Positions 1-11,723 of a stretch of 64,000 bases of DNA are shown one piece after another. Source of the stretch: Valencia hispanica (Eukaryota; Chordata; Actinopteri; Cyprinodontiformes; Valenciidae); the NCBI GenBank assembly GCA_963556495.2, contig OY747717.1, positions 504,001-568,000 of the forward strand, given 5' to 3'. The position numbers and the translations under genes were made by a program. Every line of letters begins with the position of its first letter. Within the stretch, counting starts at the first letter, position 1. The notes below the pieces were generated by a model that saw only the letters and a list, made by a program, of their open reading frames with translations, was not told the DNA's origin and did no database searches.

Positions 1-999
1 TCAAGAGTGTCTTCTCCGCTCGGGAACTCGCCGTGCTGTGGAGCGAGGCAGAGGATCCCCGGGAGCCGTTGGATCAGATCATCGGTCCGCCCTCTCCGTG
101 TCCACTGTCTGGTCACCGCCGGAGGTCCCGCCGCAACTGTTTCCAGGAGCGGAGAGCGGAGCGGCGCTCCCTCATGGACCACCAATGTCGGCTGCATCTC
201 CGCGCTGCATGCTCCCCCCGCTGCCAGTCAGTCATTCCGCTCCTGCCAGAGAGCCAGTTCCAGCCCCAGAGCCTGCCGCCATCATGGCTACTGTCTTCCT
301 GGCGGTCACAGCAGCAGCTCTCCAACATCTGGCATCTCCCCATGGGTTGCCAGAGCTCCCAGGGAGGGTCATGGAGGACCCGTCCCTGTTGCCAGAGCTC
401 CCAGAGAGGGTCATGGAGGGCCCGCCCCTGTTGCCAGAGCTCCCAGGGAGGGTCAAGGAGGACCCGTCCCTGTCGCTGGAGCCTCTTCGCCGCCGACCGC
501 TGTCGGTCGAGCCTCCAGACTCTTCTCAGCCAGCCGCTGAGCCACCAGAACCTTCTCAGTTGGCCGCCGAGCCACCTGGCTCAGCTCTACCAGCCAAGTC
601 TCTTCATCGCTGCCGACCTCTAGAACTCCTCATCGGCTGCCAGGTCCTCACGGGAGGATCACCGGGCCGCCCACCTGACCACCATACAGCCAGAGGATGC
701 TCTCATGGCCATCCGGCAGACCTCCAGGTCCTCAGGGGCCGCCCATTTGGCCATTCCCCAGACTTCCAGGGGAGTACCCAAAGATACTCGGAAGCCCGTC
801 ACTTCCCTTCACTCAGTGCCGGATCATTGTTGTATTGTTGATGTCTTGGATTGTCTTTATCTCCATGGTGTGTCGTCCTGCCTCTGCGTTCCTGCCGTCG
901 TCCTCATCACCTCCTCCACCAGCACCACCCTTAATAAATATCCTTCACCTTTCATCAGCGTCTGCGTTTGGGTCCTTGCTCCACACCACACATTCCTGA
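1..999 (+). mobile_element. 3' part of an LTR-retrotransposon-like repeat
   Basis: A proline-rich frame runs from 38 to 841 and contains three in-frame 14-residue repeats (347-472). It is followed by an AATAAA signal near 932 and an end in CCTGACA at 993-999. The terminal stretch, with 'tctgcgtttgggtcc' just before CCTGACA, resembles the ends of teleost Ty3/Gypsy-type LTRs from general knowledge. No reverse transcriptase, integrase or matching left LTR is visible, because the element starts outside the window. The frame is probably the end of a structural polyprotein or non-coding. Classification is tentative. Confidence 0.45.
347..472 (+). repeat. Three tandem 42-bp units in the proline-rich frame
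   Basis: Each unit starts 'ttgccagagctcccag' and encodes a 14-residue repeat beginning LPELP. The three units differ by only a few bases, which suggests recent slippage or duplication. Confidence 0.85.
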
Positions 1000-1260
1000 C
1001 AATTTCATTGATTTGATTCAAACATTGATTCTTGTACATAGAATCACGCAATGATTTATTGAGTTTATTTCTGTTGATGCTGATGATTCAGGCTTGGAGC
1101 CAATGACAACCCACTTTTGAATCAAAACAACAAACATGAGGAAAAAGGGCATATTTTCACAGCTGTGTGAGCATTTTAGGATTTCTGGGAAACTGATTAA
1201 ACAAAAGAATCACATGTGATCATTAGAGTTTTAAAGTGTGTTTCTGTGAGTGTTACAAAC

Positions 1261-1465
1261 CTAGAGAGAGGTTTTCACCAATTATCCTGCCCAGCTTCAT
1301 CGCCAGCGGCTTGTATTTTTCACTGGGATTAAAGTGAGTGAAGAAGTTCTTCTTTCTAATCTTGACCAGAGTCAGCAGCTCCCAGTTTCTGTTCAAATCC
1401 TGGTTGCTGATGAGGTCAGCGCTCTGGTTTTTCACCATAGCTTCAGTTAACCTTGAAAACATATT
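1261..1465 (-). CDS. Gasdermin-like copy D, first coding exon (partial gene)
   Basis: The minus strand shows a splice acceptor (ctccacag), then three bases, then ATG at 1462. The 67-codon exon ends at a phase-1 donor (CTAG|gtttgt). The peptide starts MFSRLTEAMV and has the gasdermin N-terminal layout: Met-Phe start, an ELLTLVKIRKK strand, and a KY..L basic stretch. Its length (205 bp) matches the equivalent exons of the other copies (208, 208, 211 bp). Copy C is its closest relative in the window, sharing the NRNWELLTLVKIRK run. Downstream exons would lie left of 1261, where an LTR-like repeat and the window edge intervene, so it cannot be told whether the gene is complete. Known gasdermin N-domains oligomerise into membrane pores; that function is inferred here. 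Confidence 0.75.
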
Positions 1466-2696
1466 CTGTGGAGACAAAACATAGAAACGTTTCAACAAAA
1501 CAGAAAAGTTGGACCCAAATCATTGATCCCGAGAAAACTATTTTATCTTATCTCCAGCCACTGCAGCAGGTAAAACAGGTCCTGTAGATAAAGCATGTGA
1601 GCACAAAGACAATTATCAGTCAGTATTTAAGAGCAATGTCCCAACAGAGGGTTTAATATTTTGTGTAATCTTATTTTGGATTCCCTAGTTCTGGGAAAGT
1701 GTTTGTTCTGAGCTTCATCTGATCTTTGGGTTCAATCATTCTTCATCTTTATTAATCATTGTCTTCCTGTCTCAATCACCTGGTTCCGTTCCAGCAGTCT
1801 CTCCTTGCAGCATTTATGCTGCCAGATTTCTGTAAAATCCTCCTCCTCTCCCAGCGTTTCATCTCACCATGAGTTTGCTAACTGGGACTTTACATTTTAT
1901 TAACTTTTATCTGATTTCATGTATTTCTTCTATCTAGCTCTTCACCTAATTATGAAACATACTTGATACCCAAAACAATTTAATGAGGGGAAACGTTGAC
2001 TTTGGACGTTTTCAATAAACTGCTCCAAAGTACAACCACTTCAAATCAGCAAATATCAGGAACTCTGAGCAGAAAAGCAGATTTTAAGCCCATAATCCCC
2101 TGTTTCTAACTACTGAGCTTCTAACCAACTATAAATATGTAAATATGATATATTGTTTGAGGGGAAACCTCATGTAACAGGATTGCTGGTTGAGGCGGTA
2201 GATTATGGACTATGATTCCGGTTAGAGAATCAAAGGACTCGGAAAGAGAGATCTGTTGTCTTCTTAAATAAAGATTATTAGGCTTTACAGTCCTCGTGCA
2301 ACATTGGTTGTGTGTGTATGTGTGTGTGGGTGTGTGTGGGTGTGTGTCTGAAAGAAAGACAATTAAAATAGTATTACAAACTTGCATAAAATGTCATATT
2401 AGCATATGATTTCAAGGTTAACCAGTAATTGTGAAAACTGATACTTAAACATTATACAACAGCATGGATGAAATATTATTGGAAAAAGATAGGCTACAAA
2501 TCCTACCTTTAACATTAATAGAAGCAAAGCACACTTAATCAGTTGTAAACCATATCAAAGAATGTAAACATTACTCCTAACAACCCAGTATGGTCAAATT
2601 ACACAATACATGGAGTTGCAACATCAGCATTTCAACTTGATACTTACTTATAATTAAGTCAGCACAACAGTCAAATTAACTGCAGTACAATCTAAG
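1466..2696. other. No gene seen; GT-rich microsatellite near 2306-2350
   Basis: AT-rich non-coding sequence. The expected position of copy D exon 1 and promoter is here, but I could not place them. An impure (TG)n/(GGGTGTGT)n tract lies at about 2306-2350. Confidence 0.5.
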
Positions 2697-3430
2697 TTAA
2701 AGAGCAACTAAACACCAGTGCCCAGCCTTCCTCCGCCCACAAGAAAATTTGAAAATGATATCTAAAAGGGGCGTTGCTCGGCGGACTAACCGTCACTGGG
2801 GACAAGCAGGGGGGTTTGCAGTTGGGCGTGGTCTGGGCTGTGATTGACACATTGGCGCCGTGACTGACAGCTACGTGGACGTGATAAAAACAAACGCCAG
2901 TCACACTCATCTCCTGGAGATCGTGTTATCTTACGACATTATGAACTCAAGGCAAAAGTTATTCGGACTCTCCACTAGCTAACAGACTGAACAACAAAAG
3001 CGTGAGCAGACTGCGCTAAACTCAGCATTACAGCGCTGACTCGTTCCGCGGACCCGTGCAGTTCCCGCGCGGGGCAGGGGGATGTTGAAGCCGGTCTAGA
3101 GGCGCAGTCAGCGCCCACAGCCCTGGAGCTGGAACAGGGCTGTTTTGGTGCTGAAAAGGTGCCTTTGATGCATACAACATTCATCGTTATTAGCGCTGTT
3201 GTGAGCACGGCACCGGGTCTCCCACACAGAGCCCCTACAAATATGTTTTATTAGATATGCGCGATTTACGTGGATGACTTTTTTCAAGATCAACACAGCG
3301 TTTTCCACCAAAAGGTGACAAGTCTACAGCTCTTTACCAAATGTTTCTAACACTGCAGCTACAAAGATTGCTATTATAAGCGCCAAAGCATCATTATTAG
3401 TTGTTTTAGTCATTATTTTTGCTCACTCAC

Positions 3431-3748
3431 CTCAGATTGGCGCCTGAAATCTCCGGGTTCACTGGGCAGCAGTGCCGGTAACTCCTTCCTTAGTTGTGGA
3501 AGACCAAGGGTGGGGACAGCCTCGCTCTTCAAAAGGAGCTTCTTAGCGAAACCCAGCTCAAACTCCATCAAGTTGGCGAAGGAATCACGGGTGAAATGTT
3601 TTTTGCAAACTCCAGCATTAGGCGGGAGCTCACAGCTTTCCCCCAGACCAATTACGCGTAACCACTGGCGCCTAAAGTCTAATTGCTGTGGAAAGTAATG
3701 TAACCGTGCAGCACTATGACAGCCCGCAACACTACACGTTCTCCCCAT
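3431..3748 (-). CDS. THAP-domain exon of a Kolobok-like transposase
   Basis: The ATG at 3748 opens MGRTCSVAGCHSAA, a THAP zinc finger. Visible ligands are C-x4-C near the start and C-x2-H in GVCKKHF. The expected tryptophan (RRQWLRVIG) and the closing AVPTL motif are present. The exon ends in a strong phase-0 donor (CTGAG|gtgagt). THAP domains bind DNA in a sequence-specific way and serve as the recognition module of P-type and Kolobok transposases. No catalytic exons follow inside the element boundaries, so at most a short DNA-binding protein could be made. An upstream in-frame ATG at 3808 adds a hydrophobic stretch and is unlikely to be the start. Confidence 0.72.
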
Positions 3749-3959
3749 CCTAACAAACAAGACTATAGCAACACTACACGCTAATATTACACACAATAAC
3801 ACAAACAACTAATGCTAACACCTAGTCTATACTAAAAGCACTCCGTTAATCTAAAGTAACACACAATGACTAAATTATACTAAACTAACCACGCTACTAA
3901 ACTACCTGACTAACGTAACTACACTAGAAACGCTACGCTAAAGAACTAACTAAATTCCG

Positions 3960-4505
3960 GAATTGCGCCGCTCAAGGTGGCAGCATGTTGGAGTAGCTCT
4001 GTTACTTTGGTTCATATTTTTTTTCTTTTTTAAAACTTTGATTCTTCCATTTCTGGTAGAAACATTGTTTTTGTGGACAACTGTTCTCTCTGGTTTTGAA
4101 TGCTGTGCAGCTGGAAGGATTTTTGCTGATACTTTTTATTTTTGGACATTTGTTATGATGCATAACCATGGCAACAAGGTGGTTTACAACTGGGAGCAGC
4201 TGATTAACATCACAAAAGCTCAAATAAGACCTCAACTACAGCCACAAAACCCTGATGAGTTGAAAAGAAGACGCCATAGATCCAGAGTATCCTCTACATC
4301 AGACTGTCATACAACTACAGAGCGTCTTCAGTCAGAGGCTTCTTCAGATCTGCAGACTGCTACAGGAGATCATCCCTACCCACAGCCATCAGCATCTACA
4401 ACAAATCTTTGAAGAAACTTGCATAATGAGTTACAACAACGTTTAATTTCCCTTTGGGATTAATAAAGTAATTTTGAATTTGAATTTGAATTGAATTGAA
4501 TTTGA
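3960..4505 (+). mobile_element. 5'-truncated retroelement ending in (TTGAA)n, nested in the Kolobok element
   Basis: The 3' end has 'ttccctttgggattaataaagt' (AATAAA-like) followed by about 35 bp of (TTGAA/TTTGAA)n. This tail is characteristic of teleost CR1/L2/Rex-type retroelements. The 149-codon frame over it (3963-4412) has no recognisable domain. The left boundary is a guess. Confidence 0.5.
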
Positions 4506-4891
4506 AATACTATGCTAATGATAACTTGCTAACCTGAAAATCGATGTAAAACACTCACTCAGTATTCCAACTCCAACTCGCTACGGGGCGTGTGTGACAC
4601 TTGACTGCTTTTATACCCCAAGCGGCAGAGCGACAGACGTCACACACCAACAAATCACGTCACACAAACTTCTGAGCAAATGGGGAGGACAGGAATGAAA
4701 TTCAAATGTAGTGCAACCGAAAATGCACAGATGGCGCCACACAGACGGTTTTAGGCTCAAAAGTGAGATTTTATCTAATTTGCACTCAAATGTCAAAAAA
4801 GTGACCAGGACATGTAGAGAGAACTATAAGAAGCATATTTATGCAGTTTATAAGCTACAAAAAGTTGATTTGGTGCTTAGTTGTCCTTTAA

Positions 4892-5764
4892 AGTGAAGCT
4901 AACTACTCATGAAACAGGTTGTTTGGATAAATCAAACTTAATTTATTTCTCTGTAACAACACAAACTGGAAGAATAATCAAATTATCCATAACTAAGAAG
5001 TGGAAAGCATTTCCTCAGGAATGCACACATAATAATAGGAACACAGTAAAAGTCCACAGAGCTTCACACTGCCTGTTTGCTGCAAAGTTTGCTTCTTGTC
5101 AGTGTGGCTGAACATGTCCAGACTAGTTCTGCTTACATCTTCCTCATTCGACCAGCAGATGGTGCTGTTGGGCTCTTAATCTCTAGGCCTTTCTCACATA
5201 TATATTATATTTATAACACTATCTATTTATAACACTAACAACCATGGGTTCTTCCCATCATTTCACATGTTAAACTGCTGCAATATTTCAGTTTGATGAA
5301 GCTGAAGGTAAAAAATGACTGACCCGTTCCTTCAGATATCACAGAATCTCTTCCAAATCATTCCGAGCTTGGTTCTGATTGTCAGTATTCTTCCTCTCTC
5401 CTCCTTCTTCCATGTGCCGTGATCTGTTGAAGGTTGGAGCTGCTCCAGCTGCAGGGAAGAAGCTTCTGCACAGAGACGTACTGGGAGGAAGATCTCTCTC
5501 TAGAAGAGGTCCAGTCAGCACTCAAAAACAAGAATTTCAGACAGAAGGAAGAACCTGCCCACCTGCCCCACCCTGATCAAACAAGGTTCCTTGAATTGAC
5601 CTTTGTGACGCCGACAGCAGACACAAGATATGTGGAGCGAGCAGAAAGCAGGAAGTCAGTGTGGAAACAGAACTCCTTCATGAGCCTCATGGCGGTATTT
5701 GGATCAGAATAGAATACAATATTGTATTTTCCATGAGATGAACGTCATCTTTTTCAGAGTAAAA
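4892..5764. other. No supported gene
   Basis: Short frames only (for example 5434-5712 on the plus strand), with no start or splice context or recognisable motif. Nothing repetitive was recognised. Confidence 0.4.
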
Positions 5765-7065
5765 ATGTTTAATGCACCTCATCCTATCAACTGTTAGCCC
5801 ACTACTAGACCCATTCCAATTTGCATACCGACCAGAAAGAGGGACAGAGGACGCAGTGGCATGCCTTCTCCACTCCCTCCTTGACCATCTTCAGGCTCAT
5901 AACAACTTCGTTTCAGTTCTGTTTGTAGACTTCAGTTCTGCATTTACCACAATCCAGTGCCACCAACTCCTCAAGCAGCCACAGCAATTTAATGTGACCC
6001 CTCTTCTCATCCATTGAATATACAGACTCCTCAGCAACAGGCCACAGACGGTGAAAATACTGATAATATTATCAACCATCCTTACCAACACTGGAGCCCC
6101 CCAAGGATCTGTCCTCAGCCCATTCCTGTATACCCTCAATGTAAAAGACTACCAGAGTTCACTATCCACTACCACTTTCTATAAATGTGCAGATAACACA
6201 GCGATAGCAAGACTATTTACAGACAACTATCACATCACAGCTTCAAATCAGTCAGTCCCAGAGTTTGTGCTGTGGTGTTCCAATAACTATCTCTTATTAA
6301 ACCTTGACAAAACAGAAGAACTGGTTGTATACACATGAAAATCACCCCCTTGACTTAATCCCATTACCATCCATGGAAAACCAGATGAACAGGCCAGTAC
6401 TTTCAAATATCTTGGGCTCACCGTAGACATTAAACTGAACTTGAAATGAATACAAATGTCACCATCACAGAGAAATTCGCACAACAGAGACTGTTTTTCA
6501 TATGCAAACTTAAAGCACTGTCTGTTGCCCCCCCCCAACACACACTTTCTGCTGCTACTTTACAAAAGCATCATTCAACACATTCTACTATACTGCTCTC
6601 TCTGTTTCTTCACTATTCTGACTGTCACCAGCAAGAACAAATTGATCAAAATCTTGCATAGCATCCAAGATAGTACAACCTCCAACTCCCAGCTTCACTA
6701 ACCCAAATCATACGGCCTCCATCTGCCTTGCCATAGCAAACAGTCCCGACAATCGCCTGAACCAGTTCTTCACTCTGCTCCCTTCTGTCCGCAGATACAG
6801 AACTCTTCCCAGGAAAACCCCCCAGCTCATTTTAGGAAGTTTTGTTCCTTCAGTGATCACTGCATTCAACAAGTTATTGTTACAATCTTCTACTCCTTTA
6901 TGTGAGAGTAGAAACAGAGGGAGGGATGTGTGCTATATGTTATGTGAGGCCGTCTACATGCGAAATGTTGGGAAAATGCTCCCTTATGTATGAGCTGCCT
7001 GGAACGTGTATTGACATATGAAAAAGATTATGCCTATGGCACAATAAAGCTGATATTTATCTAAA
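5765..7065 (+). mobile_element. CR1/Rex1-like LINE, degenerate reverse-transcriptase fragment
   Basis: Consecutive broken frames read as a non-LTR reverse transcriptase. FQFAYRPERGTEDAV and VLFVDFSSAF occur near 5815-5945, TGAPQGSVLSPFLYTL at 6090-6140, and a YADDTAI-type catalytic box mutated to KCADNTAI near 6185-6205. WCSNNYLLLNLDKTEE ends the block near 6320. Stops and frameshifts separate the pieces. The 3' end carries an AATAAA (~7042). The element is dead, since the catalytic YADD is altered. Confidence 0.75.
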
Positions 7066-7189
7066 ATAACAATAAGTAAATGAATTAAAATGTACAATAT
7101 TTAAAATGGGATTCTAACAAATCCCATGTCGTTCAATGAGAAAAAAGTCACAAAATCTTTTTTTTTTAAGTTTATGAAACAAAATTGTT

Positions 7190-7463
7190 TATAATGTTCA
7201 GAACATTAACAAAAGCAAATTATGGATATCTCATAAAAATAAATACAACTTTGACTGAACAGAAAAATAAATCTATTAAATTTGGTTTATTAAACATAAG
7301 ATTTCTCTCCTCAAAGACTTTGTTAGTAAATGACTTGATTTGTGATAATCACATTGATTTCCTTTGTCTCACAGAAACCTGGTTGCAGCAGGAGGATTAT
7401 GTCAGTATAAATGAGTCAACTCCTTCCAGTCATTTACATTTTCACATTCCTAGAAATACTGGT
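7190..7463 (+). mobile_element. L2-like LINE 5' endonuclease fragment, inverted relative to its neighbour
   Basis: The frame contains [19 protein letters not shown] and [18 protein letters not shown], the N-terminal part of an apurinic/apyrimidinic endonuclease (N-, ET-W motifs). The same segment occurs on the opposite strand at about 8617-8800. The frame loses homology at 7463, exactly where the opposite-strand element begins. Confidence 0.72.
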
Positions 7464-8870
7464 CCAACATACAAGTTGAAGGTTTAGATGAGGCTAATAT
7501 TTTTGATAAATCCGAAAGCTCGACTGAATCAAAACAGCCTAAGCACAACTGAGGTTCTACAGTTCTTTCCGATGCTGCCTCATTTACTGAGGAATAAGTA
7601 ATCATGTTTGGGAGGGTGCCAATGATTTTATTTTTAATCAAATTAATTTTATTTATGAACAATCTCATAAAATCATCACTACTAAGAGCTGGGGGAATAG
7701 TTGGCTCAACAAAGCTATGACTCTGTGTAAGTTTGGTAACTGTACTAAAAAGAAACCTAGGATTGTTTTTATTCGCCTCTATTAATGATGAAAAATATGC
7801 TGTTCTAGCTTGTCGAAGGGTCTTTTTATACAGCAGTAGACTGTTATTCCAGGTTAAATAGGAATCCTCTAGGTGTATAGAGCGCCATTTTCTCCCCAAC
7901 TTCCTAGTATTCTGCTTGAAAGTACGCAACTCTGCGTTAAACCAAGGAGTCAGCCACTTTCTTTTTTAAGGGGGCTACACTATCTAATGCCAAACGCAAT
8001 GAGGAAGTAACGCTGTGAACCAGACCATCAATTTCTGAAGGGTTAGAGATAGAATTGCTGCCATCCACTGTCTTACTCTGAGACACTGAGGAAAGTAAGA
8101 ATGGAACAGATTCTTTAAAAATTGTTACATCATTGTCTGATAAAGGTCTAATATAATGACATTTTCTTTCAGATTTAAGATGGTCAGTTAAAGTAAATTC
8201 AAAAGTTATTAAGAAGTGGTCAGACAGGACCGGGTTATGTGGGTGGACTGTGGACTATTTACCCGAGTGGGTCGATCCCTGTACTTTTTGAGTAAAGCCA
8301 ATTGAGTCTAAAATAGCATTAAAGGCTGCATTTAGGCTATCACTTTCAGTATTCACATGAATATTGAAGTCCCCCACTATAATGACCCTATCAGTATTTA
8401 ATACTAAATCAGATAAAAAATGTGAGATCTGATCCAAGAATTGAGAGTAAGGGCCTGGTGGACGATACAAAACCACAAACAAAAATGGTCTTAATGTTTT
8501 GCAACTTGGATGAGGAAAATTAAGGGTATGATGTTCAAAAGAACTGTAGCTATCATTTGGTCTGGGACTAATTAGTAAACCAGAACGGAAAATGGTTGCA
8601 ACTCCTCCTCCTCGCTCAGTATTTCTAGGAATGTGAAAATTTAAATGACTGGAAGGAGTTGACTCATTTATACTGACATAATCCTGCTGCTGCAGCCAGG
8701 TTTCTGTGAGACAAAGCAAATTAATGTGATTATCACAAATCAAGTTATTTACTAACAACGTTTTTGATGAGAGAGATCTTATGTTTAATAAACCACATTT
8801 AATATCAGAGACTTGCCTGCAATTGAAACGGTAAGGCTGTGTTTTTATTGCTCTACTGTGTGTAACAAAC
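7464..8870 (-). mobile_element. L2-like LINE, endonuclease and linker region, degenerate
   Basis: Read right to left, the element starts with endonuclease sequence (8758-8255). Visible boxes are [26 protein letters not shown] and [11 protein letters not shown]. After a break, a second frame (7929-7450) covers the linker ahead of the reverse transcriptase (RQARTAYFSSLIEANKNNPRFLF). The RT itself is absent. At 7463 it joins head-on to a plus-strand copy of its own 5' segment, giving a large inverted repeat. Confidence 0.72.
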
Positions 8871-9180
8871 AGCAGCTAACTGCTAATGTGGCTATTGTAT
8901 GCTAGCGGGAGTAGTAGATATGGGTTAGATATGCTGGAGCATTAACTGCAGTGTCAACCCCCCTCCTTCCTGCCACCAATCAACGCCCCCCTCATTTGCA
9001 TTATTACAATGCCCGTCCACGACAGCCAAAATATCACATCAGATCTCGCTAGACAATAATGCCTTCAGAAATAAGGGTCAGAGGTGCTCTGTGTTTATTT
9101 ATTTTTTCAACTTTTCTTTTTTAGAAGGTCCTGAAAGACTATAATAGAGCATGGGTATCCAAGGTAATACTAGATTATAA
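8871..9180. other. No gene seen
   Basis: Non-coding sequence between two LINE remnants. It may include 5' untranslated sequence of either element. Confidence 0.4.
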
Positions 9181-11600
9181 CTCCTTTAAGGCGGGAGTAG
9201 AACGGACCTTGTACCAGGTGTGTCGGGTCTTTTATTAGCAGTTTCTCTGCCTTCCTGAAACAACCGGATGTATAGAGGATTTCTTTTTACTCTATTGAAA
9301 AATAACAAATGTACAAGTTCAATTGAGAATCTCAATTTGGATTCCCACAAAAACAAAAACCATACACATGTACAAGGCAAATCAAACAAATAAACAGAAC
9401 AACAAGACCAACAACTCAGTGAACCAACTGGAAACATACAAACATAATTTCCCACAAAACAAACAAACATGCAAAATCCATAAATTAACACTACAGGCAT
9501 TCCCTCTTCCGTAATGGGACACTTCCTCTCGCTACACCGTCCACACCACCACCACATGAAAAAGGTTACTTAAGGACATTAACAGGTTTTTTTAAACAAT
9601 ATTTCTTTCAGCTAAAGTTCTAAGAAATTGTGACATGTTAATACAAAGTTCTTTGGATGTATAGAGTTCCTGAGGCTGGGAAATGGAGAAGCATGCCCCA
9701 GATCCGTTGCGAGAGCCAGGAGGGCTGAGGAGTGATCTGGGATGGTCAGGAAGTGAGATGCATCCAGTAAGTGAATGTGAGAACGATCTAGAGGAGCTGG
9801 AAGGTGTTGAAGATTCAATAGTTTCTAGTGGAACGAATTCAAATGATGGAGTTTGGCAGGAGGTGAGACAAGGGAACAAGAAAAGCCTTTGGAAACAGAG
9901 GAGATGAGAGTAAAGATAATGACTTTAAAGTCATAATTCGATTTCAAAAACCGTGTGCATTGAATCCTTTAAAAATCAGTGAAGCTGTGTACAAGCTAGT
10001 AGATGAGGTACGTACAGTCTAAACTTTAAGAGATGGAAACCTGCTAATTGTTTGTACAGATAGAGTTCAACAGCAAGGACTAATGATGTATAAAACACCG
10101 CTGGGGAAGGCTGTGAAGCCACAAAAGTGGTAAGAAAGAGGGAGAGTTGTGGATGTTATATCTTGAGTATTGACTGACGTGACCGAAGAGGATATTAGAG
10201 TAAATATAAGAGGAGTTAGTGTAAAATAAAGGTAAACGACTGCCATACACTAGAAACGGAGTTAAAGGTCCGAGTATGTCTGTTATGTTGGCCTTAGATG
10301 AAAATAAATTACCTGAACGGGTTAAAATTGGGTATGTTAGCTATGAAGTAAGACCATACATTCCCCCACCAACAACATGTTTTAAATGCCAACATTTTGG
10401 TCATATTGCTGTAGTGTAGCACTAAGGCCCGTTGTGATAAGTGTGTGTGGGGGGGGGAGAAATTAAAAATTAAATGTTGTAATTGTGGGGGAGAGCACAG
10501 CACTGTGTATAAGGGATGTGAAGCACACAAAAGAGCAGTTCAAGTTTCACAATGTGAGAGTGAAAGAGAATGTTACATATGCTGAAGCAATCAAAAAAGT
10601 CGATGTGAAAACAAGGAATAATGTAGGCCCAAGAGTAGGAATAGTACCTGTGATCCAAACTCCAGCCCAAAACGTTCATAAATGCTGTAGAGTGAATGAA
10701 AACACTGATTGTAGAAAAGAAGACATTTATTGCATTTATGGTAGAAGTCATCAACTGTACAGCACAAACAGACAGCAGAACAGCAAGAATTAAAATTATT
10801 TTAAAAGCAGCTGAGAAGTACTTGGGTGAAGTGGGACTAACAACCGATTCTATTAATGAAATGCTTAGAACAGAGGTAGTAGAAAGTCAGTCATCATGTG
10901 GTGGTGGATTCTGATGGGTATATGTTTGCAATGAAATGCCAGGAGTTTAATTGATAATGAACAAGAGTTAAAGTGTTTTATGAACAACAATCTGTCCAAC
11001 CTAACATTATCTGTGTTCAGGAAACATGGTTAAAACCCTTTCTTGATTTTATAATTCATGGCTATACAGTTGTGAGCAAAGATAGAAGTCCTGTGAAGTG
11101 GCTACATTCATCCAACAAGGTTTTCACTTTAGGGCTATAAACATTGATGTACAGACTGAAGTAGTTATCATTGAAGTATTGGTTAACAGAACTAGAATCA
11201 AAGTAGTTAATTTTTTACAACCCCTGTCAAAAGTTAACAAAAGTCATGCTAGAAGATATATGGGTAAGGGGTAATGGTAAAGTAATAATGTGTGGAGATT
11301 TTAATGCACACAGCTCACTTTTGGGCAATACTAGAAAAGATGAAAATGGGAGTATATGGATGAGCACCATCTAGGTTGTTTGAATGATGGAAGAGGTACT
11401 AGATTTGATGTAGGTAGAGGAACAGAGTCAGCAATTGATCTGACTATATTGTCAGAGCAAATAACAGGGAGAAGCCAATGGGAGGTTTTCAATGAAAATA
11501 GTTTAGGAAGTGATCATTATCCTATCTGGACAAAGATGAGAGACCAAAGTTTACAATTAGACCGGGACATGTCTCCACACCTGGGCAGTTGCTCCACCTC
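9181..11600 (+). mobile_element. Nimb/I-clade-like LINE: decayed ORF1 (CCHC) and endonuclease
   Basis: ORF1 seems to start near 9683 (MEKHAPDPLREPGG) and continues in broken frames. A PPPTTCFKCQHFGHIA zinc-knuckle segment lies near 10360-10420, followed by further Cys/His-rich sequence (CNCGGEHS-like). ORF2 endonuclease pieces follow: QPNIICVQETWLKP (~10995), GDFNAHSSLLGNT (~11295) and LGSDHYPIW (11504-11530). Several stops and frameshifts are present and no RT was seen, so the copy is truncated and dead. A CCHC-bearing ORF1 before an AP endonuclease is typical of I/Nimb-type LINEs; the clade name is tentative. Confidence 0.65.
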
Positions 11601-11723
11601 CTCCGTATAGGTTGATTCAGCTCCTCCAGAAACAACTACTGCTGCAGTTTTTAGTGGGACCCTTTCATAGTGTTTATTTTACCTCATCTCCCTTTGCAGC
11701 TTATAAAATCAACCACCTCTCAT

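Larger units (their letters stand above)
2701..4887 (-). mobile_element. Kolobok-type DNA transposon (deletion derivative), TTAA target duplication
   Basis: TTAA flanks both ends (2697-2700 and 4888-4891). The terminal inverted repeats are AGAGCAACTAAACACCA on the left and AGGACAACTAAGCACCA read from the right. A THAP zinc-finger exon lies inside on the minus strand. TTAA duplications together with a THAP domain are the known hallmarks of Kolobok elements; piggyBac also uses TTAA but lacks THAP. The catalytic part of the transposase is missing, so this is an internally deleted, non-autonomous copy. A retroelement tail is nested at about 3960-4505. Confidence 0.72.

Noticed and set aside
5379..5712. 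Overlapping plus-strand frames near 5.4-5.7 kb
   Set aside because: Two frames of similar length overlap, neither with recognisable domains or exon borders.
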